DNA of 64,000 bases from Acidobacteriota bacterium. GTDB lineage: Bacteria > Acidobacteriota > Blastocatellia > Pyrinomonadales > Pyrinomonadaceae. A program made the translations under genes and the position numbers. This document shows positions 52,078 through 62,702 of the stretch, piece by piece; within the stretch, counting starts at the first letter, position 1, and every line of letters begins with the position of its first letter. The notes beneath the pieces were generated by a model, which saw only the letters and a program-made list of their open reading frames with translations, ran no database searches and was not told the DNA's origin. The stretch is from contig JADJBB010000025.1 of the NCBI GenBank assembly GCA_016703965.1, forward strand, positions 62,001 through 126,000, read 5' to 3'.

Positions 52078-53784
52078 ATGCGAGGTCCCATGATAGATGA
52101 AAACGCTGAACTAAAAGTATCCGATCAGGAAGTTGAGGCAAAGGTCAGCCGAAGAAAATTCTTTGGCAAACTGGGTACGGCGGCGATCGGTGCTGCCGCT
52201 TTAGGGGCGGCCAGGCCGTTCATAGATGACAGTTCGACCGTCGTTGCCAGGGACGACATCAATCCATTTTATTATCAGCGGGCCTTAGCAAATCGTCAGT
52301 ATCGCATTGACGCTGCTGAGGCCCATTTTAATGAGCTTTCACCGCGTTTTCGCCGCCTCGATAATGGCGACGAGTTACGTTACCCGAATAAGATCGGAAA
52401 TTACTCAAAAGGGCTGCCTCATCAGCCGAATGGCGAGGTCGTCCCGACCGCGTATGCGGCACTTGTCAACGCGATCGAATCCGCAAATCCGGCGATGTTC
52501 GAGCAGATCCCTCTCGGCGGAACCCGAAAGCTAACGAATCCTCAGGCGGGTTTTGCTTTCGATATTCAGGGCTATGATGCGTTTTCCATGATCCAGGTGC
52601 CGCCGCCAAGGTTTGCCAGCCGGGAGATAGCCGCGGAGCTCGCGGAGAATTATTGGATGGCACTGCTCCGCGATGTTGCATTCACCGAATACACCTCCAA
52701 TTCGATAGCCTATGCCGCAGCCGTTGACCTCACGGCGTTCGGATCTGACTTTAAGGGGCCAAAAAATGCGAGCGGACAGGTGACGCCAGAACTTTTATTT
52801 CGCGGACTGACAGCAGGGGATCGTCTAGGGCCGCTGATGTCGCAGTTTTGGTATCTGCCATGTAATTTTGGTGCGAACGTTATCGATCAACGCATTCGAA
52901 CGACGGTTCCGAATGTAAATTACATGACCGATTTTGCCTCTTGGCTAGCGATACAAAGTGGATCGGCTCCTGCCGGCGGAGACGTTTTTGACACGACCTA
53001 CAGATATATGCGAAACGGCCGCGATATTGGGCAGTGGGTCCATATCGATGTCTTATTCCAAGGCTATTTTCAGGCATTTCTTGCGATTGCCGGGATGGGG
53101 GTTCCATTCGACGCGGGGAATCCATACAACAATTCGTTAACACAGGACGGATTTGCGACCTTTGGGGGGCCGCACGTCGCGACGCTGCTTTGTGAGGTTT
53201 CGACGAGGGCTCTCAAGGCTGTTTGGAATCAGAAGTGGATCATGCACCGCCGGCTCAGGCCCGAGGTTTTTGCTGCCCGCGTCGACAGAACAGCGTTTCA
53301 CGGTGCAGGATATCCGGTTCATAGTGAGATCCTGAACTCAATAAATACCTCTACTCGATTGGGCGGTTTTCTGCCCGCCGGAAATGCTTTGTTACCGATG
53401 GCATTCCCTGAAGGCAGCCCGACGCATCCTGCATATGGGGCGGGACACGCGACAGTCGCCGGAGCCTGCGTGACGATCTTAAAGGCATGGTTCGACGAGG
53501 CATACGTGATCCCGAATCCTGTGGTCCCAAATGCGATCGGTACTGCTTTGGTTCCATATACCGGTGATACTTTGACGATCGGCGGCGAGCTGAACAAGAT
53601 CGCATCAAATATTGCCAACGGCCGCAACATCGCGGGAGTTCACTGGCGTTCCGATGCGACAGAGTCGCTAAAACTCGGGGAATCGATCGCGATCGGCATC
53701 CTCAAAGATCAGAAACTCTCCTACAATGAGCAGTTTAGCGGCTTTAGCCTGACAAAATTTGACGGTACGACCGTGGTCGTTTAG
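52078..53784 (+). CDS. Vanadium-dependent haloperoxidase-like PAP2 protein, Tat-exported
   Basis: 568 residues; the start may be 52078 or the ATG four codons on, which has a GAGG ahead. A Tat signal is present: S-R-R-K-F-F-G followed by an Ala-rich stretch. The helical core ends in the PAP2/haloperoxidase active site: K-W-I-M-H-R-R-L-R-P (Lys and Arg that bind vanadate or phosphate), H-P-A-Y-G-A-G-H-A (His) and G-V-H-W-R-S-D-A (Arg and a His nearby). The Tat route fits a cofactor-loaded fold. Halide oxidation or phosphatase action are both open; the motif layout leans to the haloperoxidase side. A terminator at 53806 separates it from carB. Confidence 0.88.
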   Translation: MRGPMIDENAELKVSDQEVEAKVSRRKFFGKLGTAAIGAAALGAARPFIDDSSTVVARDDINPFYYQRALANRQYRIDAAEAHFNELSPRFRRLDNGDELRYPNKIGNYSKGLPHQPNGEVVPTAYAALVNAIESANPAMFEQIPLGGTRKLTNPQAGFAFDIQGYDAFSMIQVPPPRFASREIAAELAENYWMALLRDVAFTEYTSNSIAYAAAVDLTAFGSDFKGPKNASGQVTPELLFRGLTAGDRLGPLMSQFWYLPCNFGANVIDQRIRTTVPNVNYMTDFASWLAIQSGSAPAGGDVFDTTYRYMRNGRDIGQWVHIDVLFQGYFQAFLAIAGMGVPFDAGNPYNNSLTQDGFATFGGPHVATLLCEVSTRALKAVWNQKWIMHRRLRPEVFAARVDRTAFHGAGYPVHSEILNSINTSTRLGGFLPAGNALLPMAFPEGSPTHPAYGAGHATVAGACVTILKAWFDEAYVIPNPVVPNAIGTALVPYTGDTLTIGGELNKIASNIANGRNIAGVHWRSDATESLKLGESIAIGILKDQKLSYNEQFSGFSLTKFDGTTVVV

Positions 53785-53805
53785 CCGTCGGGCGAAATTA
53801 TCGAG

Positions 53806-53836
53806 AAAGTGCGGTGCGTCTGGCCGCACTTTTTTT
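53806..53836 (+). terminator. Intrinsic terminator after the haloperoxidase-like gene
   Basis: AAAGTGCGG pairs with CCGCACTTT around a nine-base loop, followed by six T. A TATAAT at 53838-53843 follows directly and could be the -10 of carB, with no clear -35. Confidence 0.88.
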
Positions 53837-53858
53837 GTATAATCAAGAGTTTAAAAAG

Positions 53859-57063
<3,205 letters not shown>

Positions 57064-57087
<24 letters not shown>

Positions 57088-57124
57088 GTTTGAATTTTCA
57101 GTGATCTCTGTGTTCTCTGTGGCT
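57064..57124. repeat. 11-bp inverted repeat across the carB stop
   Basis: AGCCACAGAGA at 57064-57074 and TCTCTGTGGCT at 57114-57124. The left arm is in the last codons of carB, so the repeat has extended the CarB C-terminus (S-S-H-R-E-R-G-A). CACAGAG/CTCTGTG stretches like this are often seen as short dispersed motifs in bacterial intergenes. Confidence 0.6.
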
Positions 57125-57213
57125 AAGACTTCGTTTCCAATTCTTGACCCACCGCGAGCATTCCACTACCTTAGATAAAAGTTTTCTGAAAATTAACAGT
57201 TCTATAACAACAA

Positions 57214-58068
57214 ATGAGTGAATCGCATGACCGCGAGATCATTGGCGGGCATCTGCTCGTCATCGGTGGGGCAGAGGATAAATATAACGAGCGGCGGATC
57301 TTGAAAAAGTTTCTTAAGCTTGCCGGTAAGGAAAATGCTGAGGTACTGATCGTACCCGTCGCGTCGGACTATCCGGAATTTGCGGCGGACGTTTATACGC
57401 AGGCATTTAGGAATCTAGGCGTGGCAAACCCGCGCGTTTTGCGGGCGACCTCGCGGCAGGATGTGGTCAATGCCGATGTCCAGAAGCTGCTCGACGGCGT
57501 CACGGGCATCATCATGACCGGCGGCGACCAAATGCGCCTTGTTTCGCTGCTGGGTGGAACTAAGCTGGCCGAGAAAATACGGAAGATGGTTCGGGAGACG
57601 GACGTAGTCCTCGCCGGAACGAGTGCCGGGGCCGCGGCGATGAGTACCTCGATGATCGTTCGGGGCGAACCGAGTTCGCATCCCCATAAAAACGCCGTTC
57701 GGCTGTCGCCGGGCCTCGGATTTCTCAAAAATATCATCATCGACCAGCACTTCAGCGAACGCGGCCGCATCAGCCGTTTGATCACCGCGGTTTCCTTCAA
57801 TCCGTACAATTTGGGTATCGGGATCGACGAGAATACCGCGATCATTCTGGATGGTAAGGGAAAGCTTGAGGTTTACGGAGCTGGCTCGACGACGATCGTT
57901 GATGGCTCACAAATCAGTTTCAATGAGATAGCTGAAGTCGCTGATAATGAATCGTTTAGCGTATGCGGTATTCAATTTCATGTAATGCGTGAAGGGCTTA
58001 TCTACAACTACATTGACCGCCACCCGATCCAGCCACCAAACGAGTTCCTTTTGCCCGATCTGGGCTGA
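57214..58068 (+). CDS. cphB: Cyanophycinase
   Basis: 284 residues, close to the usual 270-290. It belongs to peptidase family S51. G-H-L-L-V-I-G-G-A-E-D-K-Y opens the fold, M-T-G-G-D-Q-M-R-L is the conserved loop, and the nucleophile Ser is in L-A-G-T-S-A-G-A-A-A-M-S. H-F-S-E-R-G-R-I-S-R and I-G-I-D-E-N-T-A complete the active site. It cuts the aspartate-arginine polymer cyanophycin into beta-Asp-Arg dipeptides inside the cell. The synthetase follows 173 bases later and the isoaspartyl peptidase that splits the dipeptide is nearby on the opposite strand. Confidence 0.96.
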   Translation: MSESHDREIIGGHLLVIGGAEDKYNERRILKKFLKLAGKENAEVLIVPVASDYPEFAADVYTQAFRNLGVANPRVLRATSRQDVVNADVQKLLDGVTGIIMTGGDQMRLVSLLGGTKLAEKIRKMVRETDVVLAGTSAGAAAMSTSMIVRGEPSSHPHKNAVRLSPGLGFLKNIIIDQHFSERGRISRLITAVSFNPYNLGIGIDENTAIILDGKGKLEVYGAGSTTIVDGSQISFNEIAEVADNESFSVCGIQFHVMREGLIYNYIDRHPIQPPNEFLLPDLG

Positions 58069-58241
58069 TGAGTTAACTCATAAAGTGGTAGCCAACATTC
58101 ACATAAATTTGCTATAACAGAAATACAGTTCTTCAGTCTAGGCAATAAGGGTGTGGCGCTTCGCGATCGTCAGTTTGAATGGAAACGCCTTCAATGGACG
58201 TACAGTTCTATTCGTTTCAGCCTTCAGCGATGACAAATTCT

Positions 58242-60890
58242 ATGGAAATACTCGAAATTCGTACACTTCGCGGCCCTAATTATTGGAGCGGTTATTGGAA
58301 AAAGCTCATTATCATGCGCCTCGACATCGGGGATTATGAGGAAAAACCGACGAATAAGATCGACGGTTTTTACGGCAGAATGATGGAGGTTTTGCCATCG
58401 CTCTTTTCGCACGGCTGCAGCTACGGCGAAGAAGGCGGATTTTTAAAACGCGTCGAAGAGGGAACCTGGGCGGGCCACGCGATCGAGCATTTTGCTTTGG
58501 AAATGCAAACACTCGCGGGAATGGATACCGGTTACGGCCGAACGCGTGAGACGGACGAGAAGGGGATATACAACGTCGTTTACAGTTACCTTGAGGAAGA
58601 GGTAGGCCGCTTTGCCGGACGTACGGCGGTTCGCCTTTGGCTCGATCTTGCGGAAGGCAAAGACCTAGCTGAGATCAAGGAGGGAATTGCAAAAGCCATT
58701 CAGGAGATGCGCGAGATCCGCGAGAATGTTCGGTTCGGCCCGTCGACCGGTTCGCTGGTTGAGGAAGCTGACCATCGAGACATCCCGTTCATTCGCCTGA
58801 ACGATCAGTCACTGGTTCAACTCGGTTATGGTGTCTATCAGAAGCGAATTCAGGCGACGACCACCGTCAATACAAACATGATCTCGGTCGACATCGCGGG
58901 TAATAAGCACGCTACCAAAAAGCTGCTCGGCGACATGGGCGTTCCCGTGCCTAAAGGCTTCCGGATCCGGGATATCGAAGACCTAGAAGATACTATAAGT
59001 GACGTCGGCTATCCTATTGTAATTAAACCGCTTGATGGTAATCATGGAAAAGGTGCGACGGTAGGTATCAAATCACTTGAAGATGCCAAGATCGCCTTCG
59101 AAAAAGCTAAAGAATACTCGCGTTATATCATTGTAGAGAAGCAGCTTATCGGTGAGGATTTTCGTGCCTTGGTCGTGAATAATCGCCTTATCGCGGTAGC
59201 TGAACGGGTTCCGGCTCATGTTATTGGTGACGGGAAATTCACGATCCAGCAGTTGATCGATAAAACCAACGAAGACCCGCGTCGCGGCTATGGGCATGAG
59301 AATGTTTTGACGCAGATCGATATTGATAACCAGACGCTGCGGTGCATCAAAAAGGCCGGTTATGAGCTCGATACGGTCCTTAACGAGGGCGAACGTCTAC
59401 TGCTGAAGACAACTGCGAATATCTCGACCGGCGGAACCGCGATCGACCGCACCGACGAAGTTCATCCAGAGAACGTTTTCCTCTTCGAGCGAATTGCGAA
59501 GATAATCGGGCTAGATGTTGCAGGTGTTGATGTTATCGCTCCCAATGTGAGCGAACCGCTTCGCGAAAATGGCGGCGGGATCATCGAGGTCAATGCCGCT
59601 CCAGGATTTCGAATGCACCTGAGCCCAAGCGAAGGGATCGGCCGCAACGTGGCAGAACACGTGATCGACATGCTCTTCCCGCCGGGAACGCCGGCCCGCA
59701 TCCCGATCTTTGCGATCACCGGAACGAACGGCAAAACAACCACGACACGACTCATCGCTCACATTTTGAAAAATAGCGGACGTACGGTTGGATTTACAAC
59801 GACGGACGGAACCTATATTGGAAATCAGCAGATCGTTGCCGGCGACAACACCGGACCGGTTTCCGCTCAGCTTGTCTTAAAGGACCCAACGGTTGACGTA
59901 GCGGTGCTCGAAACGGCACGGGGCGGTATTATTCGTTCCGGCCTCGGATTCGATTATTGTGACATCGGCGTCGTGATGAATGTCGCAGCCGATCATCTCG
60001 GCCTAAAGGACGTTAATACGCTTGAGGATCTTGCTCGAGTCAAATCCGTTGTTCCTCGCTCCGTTTCAAAAAAGGGGTTCGCCGTCCTGAATGCCGAGGA
60101 TCCGCTGGTCTACAAAATGAAGGAGCTGGTGGATGGAAAGGTCGTCTGCTTCTCGATGGATGAAAACAACCCCGTTATTCAGCGGCGAGCCGAACGCGGC
60201 CGCATCTCTTGCGTTTACGAGAACGGCTACATCACGATCCTAAAAGGGAAATGGAAAGTTCGCATTGAGCGGGCAGTTAATATCCCGTTGACCTATGGCG
60301 GAAGAGCTGAGTTCATGGTGCAGAATGTTCTGGCGGCGACGCTCGCGTGTTTTGTCCACGGAGTCTCACTCGAAGATCTTAGGACCGGGCTAACGACATT
60401 CAACGCGGGAACGGCGCAGACGCCGGGACGCCTTAATTTCGTCGAGGTTGGTGATGTCACGGTTCTAATGGACTATGCCCATAACCCCGCTGGGCTCATA
60501 GGGTTAACAAACTTTATCTCGAAACTGCCTAACAAATATCGCACAGTCGTTTTGAACGGAACGGGCGACCGCCGCGACGATGATATCCGCGAATTTGGCA
60601 AGATCGCGGCTGACAATTTTGACCGCGTCGTGATCCGTACAGGTAACTACCTACGCGGCCGCACACCGGACGAACTTCACACACTGTTACAGGAAGGGAT
60701 CGCCCAAAGTGCAAACACGCCGACAGTTCGAATTATTCCTGACGGCCGAGCCGCTATACACCATGCGATCAAATACGGACGCAAGGGCGAACTCGTCGTA
60801 ACACTCGCCGACAGGGTGCCGGATGATATCAAGTACGTTCAGGAGTATCGGGATATGGTAAACGATAAATTAGCCGAACCACCAGCTTAA
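58242..60890 (+). CDS. cphA: Cyanophycin synthetase
   Basis: 882 residues from the ATG at 58242, because family proteins start with M-x-I-L-x-I-R-T-L-R-G-P-N-Y-W-S; upstream in-frame ATGs (58179, 58230) would add non-family residues. The N-terminal domain is followed by an ATP-grasp domain (about 200-480, N-H-G-K-G-A-T-V-G-I and V-N-A-A-P-G-F-R-M-H) that adds Asp, and a Mur-ligase-like domain (about 490-870, P-loop G-T-N-G-K-T-T-T-T and D-Y-A-H-N-P-A-G) that adds Arg to the side chain. The polymer is an N, C and energy store in granules. The gene ends at a strong hairpin at 60916. Confidence 0.97.
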   Translation: MEILEIRTLRGPNYWSGYWKKLIIMRLDIGDYEEKPTNKIDGFYGRMMEVLPSLFSHGCSYGEEGGFLKRVEEGTWAGHAIEHFALEMQTLAGMDTGYGRTRETDEKGIYNVVYSYLEEEVGRFAGRTAVRLWLDLAEGKDLAEIKEGIAKAIQEMREIRENVRFGPSTGSLVEEADHRDIPFIRLNDQSLVQLGYGVYQKRIQATTTVNTNMISVDIAGNKHATKKLLGDMGVPVPKGFRIRDIEDLEDTISDVGYPIVIKPLDGNHGKGATVGIKSLEDAKIAFEKAKEYSRYIIVEKQLIGEDFRALVVNNRLIAVAERVPAHVIGDGKFTIQQLIDKTNEDPRRGYGHENVLTQIDIDNQTLRCIKKAGYELDTVLNEGERLLLKTTANISTGGTAIDRTDEVHPENVFLFERIAKIIGLDVAGVDVIAPNVSEPLRENGGGIIEVNAAPGFRMHLSPSEGIGRNVAEHVIDMLFPPGTPARIPIFAITGTNGKTTTTRLIAHILKNSGRTVGFTTTDGTYIGNQQIVAGDNTGPVSAQLVLKDPTVDVAVLETARGGIIRSGLGFDYCDIGVVMNVAADHLGLKDVNTLEDLARVKSVVPRSVSKKGFAVLNAEDPLVYKMKELVDGKVVCFSMDENNPVIQRRAERGRISCVYENGYITILKGKWKVRIERAVNIPLTYGGRAEFMVQNVLAATLACFVHGVSLEDLRTGLTTFNAGTAQTPGRLNFVEVGDVTVLMDYAHNPAGLIGLTNFISKLPNKYRTVVLNGTGDRRDDDIREFGKIAADNFDRVVIRTGNYLRGRTPDELHTLLQEGIAQSANTPTVRIIPDGRAAIHHAIKYGRKGELVVTLADRVPDDIKYVQEYRDMVNDKLAEPPA

Positions 60891-60915
60891 CGGTGTAAGG
60901 CGAACTTTGAGTCTA

Positions 60916-60946
60916 ATTCAGGCGGTTCTTTTTGAACCGCCTGAAT
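60916..60946. terminator. Bidirectional terminator between cphA and iaaA
   Basis: ATTCAGGCGGTTC pairs perfectly with GAACCGCCTGAAT around a five-T loop. The genes on both sides converge on it. Confidence 0.85.
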
Positions 60947-60955
60947 GTTTACCGA

Positions 60956-61969
60956 CTATTTATATATCGAGACTGTAAGCTGTCCGTCCTGCTGAATTGC
61001 TCCTCGATACATGCCGTCTGAATTAAACGGCAGCGTCACGTTGCCGAATGAATCAACCGCGATCAGGCCGCCTTCGCCATTTATTTGGGTTAGGCGTTCG
61101 ATCGCCCCGCGGGCAGCATCCTCCAGGCTCAAACCTTTATACTTTATCCGAGCGGCAACGTCGTGGGCGGTCGAGGCGAGCATAAAGTATTCGCCGTGGC
61201 CGGTGCATGAGACGGCACAGGTTTCGTCTGCGTATGTTCCGGCCCCGATGATGGCGGTGTCGCCGACGCGGCCGAATTTTTTGTTGGTCATGCCGCCGGT
61301 TGATGTGGCGGCGGCGAGGCTGCCGCTTTGGTCACATGCGACGGCGCCGACTGTGCCAAGCGATTTTGGATTTTGGATCTTGGATTTTGGATTGTCGGAA
61401 GATGCACTTGCTATCGACCCAGGTTCTGACTCCTCTTCTCCGCCAGTCCTCTTGTCCCCATCTTCACCAGCGTGATCGAGCTGCACGCGGCCGGCGGCGA
61501 TCGCCTCCTGCAACTGCAGCCACCTGTGTTCGGTGAAAAAGTACTCATCCGGCGCAGTTTCAACGTGGTGCTGCTCGGCGAATTGGTTTGCACCGTCACC
61601 AGCGAGCAGGACGTGTTCGGTTCGTTCCATAACCAGGCGGGCGAGGTGGACCGGATTCTTGATATTTTTGACGAAGGCTACACAGCCGGCCTTTAATCTC
61701 CGGCCGTCCATTATCGACGCGTCCATTTCCTGTTCGCCGTCGTGAGTGAACACCGAGCCGCGGCCGGCGTTGAAAAGTGGAAAGTCCTCGAGCGAGACGA
61801 CCGCCGCCTCGACCGCGTCGAGCGAACTGCCGCCCTTTTCGAGTATGTTCCAACCGATTCGCAGAGCCGTTTCGAGTCCGCCTCGATATTCCTTTTCCAG
61901 AACGGGCGTCATTTGCGTTCTGAGTATAGTACCCGCTCCCCCGTGTATCGCGATCGCCGATCTATTCAT
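60956..61969 (-). CDS. iaaA: Isoaspartyl peptidase / type III (plant-type) asparaginase
   Basis: 337 residues. An Ntn hydrolase precursor: I-A-I-H-G-G-A-G at the N-terminus, F-N-A-G-R-G-S-V-F and M-D-A-S-I-M-D-G, then a linker, and the autocleavage site before the nucleophile Thr in L-G-T-V-G-A-V-A-C-D. After it come T-S-T-G-G-M-T-N-K-K-F-G-R-V-G-D-T and C-T-G-H-G-E-Y-F. It splits beta-aspartyl dipeptides, including the beta-Asp-Arg that cyanophycinase yields, so with cphB it completes cyanophycin breakdown. The linker before the Thr is unusually long because a GATTTTG heptamer array lies there (61362-61394). Confidence 0.95.
   Translation of the reverse strand: MNRSAIAIHGGAGTILRTQMTPVLEKEYRGGLETALRIGWNILEKGGSSLDAVEAAVVSLEDFPLFNAGRGSVFTHDGEQEMDASIMDGRRLKAGCVAFVKNIKNPVHLARLVMERTEHVLLAGDGANQFAEQHHVETAPDEYFFTEHRWLQLQEAIAAGRVQLDHAGEDGDKRTGGEEESEPGSIASASSDNPKSKIQNPKSLGTVGAVACDQSGSLAAATSTGGMTNKKFGRVGDTAIIGAGTYADETCAVSCTGHGEYFMLASTAHDVAARIKYKGLSLEDAARGAIERLTQINGEGGLIAVDSFGNVTLPFNSDGMYRGAIQQDGQLTVSIYK
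61362..61394. repeat. GATTTTG heptamer array inside iaaA
   Basis: GATTTTG, GATTTTG, GATCTTG, GATTTTG and a partial GATTG. On the coding strand it gives N-P-K-S-K-I-Q-N-P-K-S. The array lies in the flexible linker ahead of the autocleavage Thr, where extra residues are harmless. Heptamer arrays of this CCAAAAT type are recalled from cyanobacterial intergenes and other phyla. Confidence 0.85.
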
Positions 61970-62138
61970 AACGCAATCTTAACAGGAAATCAGACTGTCA
62001 GCCGGAAAATTAATGTTAGGTGCGAGCAGCTGTTGTTAGTTTTTAAGATACCTTGACACTGTTCCGAGGGGCGAACTATTCTTCAACATCAATTGGTAAA
62101 TCCATTGGGCTGTCTATCGTAAGAAAAAAAGTAAAAAG

Positions 62139-62690
62139 ATGAGCAATAATCTAGGCCGCCGGCCCGGGCTTACAAACTGGTATGTGATCACTGGCGGACC
62201 GTGCTCGGGAAAAACGACCGTGGTCAACCTGCTCGCTGAACGCGGTTACAAGACAACCATCGAGGACGCACGGCACTATATTGACACGCAGCTTGCAAGC
62301 GGCAAGACCGTGAAGGAGATCCGAAAGCACCAGGCCGAATTCCAGCTCAAGGTCCTGGATATGCAGATCGAACAGGAAAGCACGCTGTCTCCGAGCGAAT
62401 TGGTCTTTCTTGATCGGGCCATACCGGATGCACGGGCATATTATCGTTTCCTGAATATCCCGGAGGACGAAGTGCTTACCAAGATGATGGCGGTCGTAGA
62501 TTATAAGAAGATCTTCATCCTCGATTACCTCCCATTGGTTGCCGACTACGCCCGGCACGAGGATCCGGCGGCGCAGAAAAAGCTGCATAAAATAATTTCC
62601 GCGGTTTATGAGTCTCTTCCATTTCCGGTCGTTCATGTTCCGGTCTTGCCTCTGGAAAAAAGGGTTGACTTTATCCTCGCGAGGCTTTAA
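62139..62690 (+). CDS. P-loop ATPase / kinase-like protein (AAA_28 type)
   Basis: 183 residues with Walker A I-T-G-G-P-C-S-G-K-T-T near residue 20, L-V-F-L-D-R-A-I-P-D as a likely Walker B and Y-Y-R-F-L further on. The pattern fits small predicted ATPases of the AAA_28/NadR-kinase-like group, which may phosphorylate a nucleotide or vitamin. No transmembrane part. It stands alone between the iaaA and copA genes and no partner is visible. Exact substrate unknown. Confidence 0.85.
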   Translation: MSNNLGRRPGLTNWYVITGGPCSGKTTVVNLLAERGYKTTIEDARHYIDTQLASGKTVKEIRKHQAEFQLKVLDMQIEQESTLSPSELVFLDRAIPDARAYYRFLNIPEDEVLTKMMAVVDYKKIFILDYLPLVADYARHEDPAAQKKLHKIISAVYESLPFPVVHVPVLPLEKRVDFILARL

Positions 62691-62702
62691 CCCGATCTAG
62701 TT

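Noticed and set aside
53343..53356. TAAATACCTCTAC shared between the haloperoxidase gene and the dispersed repeat
   Set aside because: It encodes a family-like I-N-T-S-T stretch in a continuous gene, and nothing else of the repeat is around it. Taken as chance.
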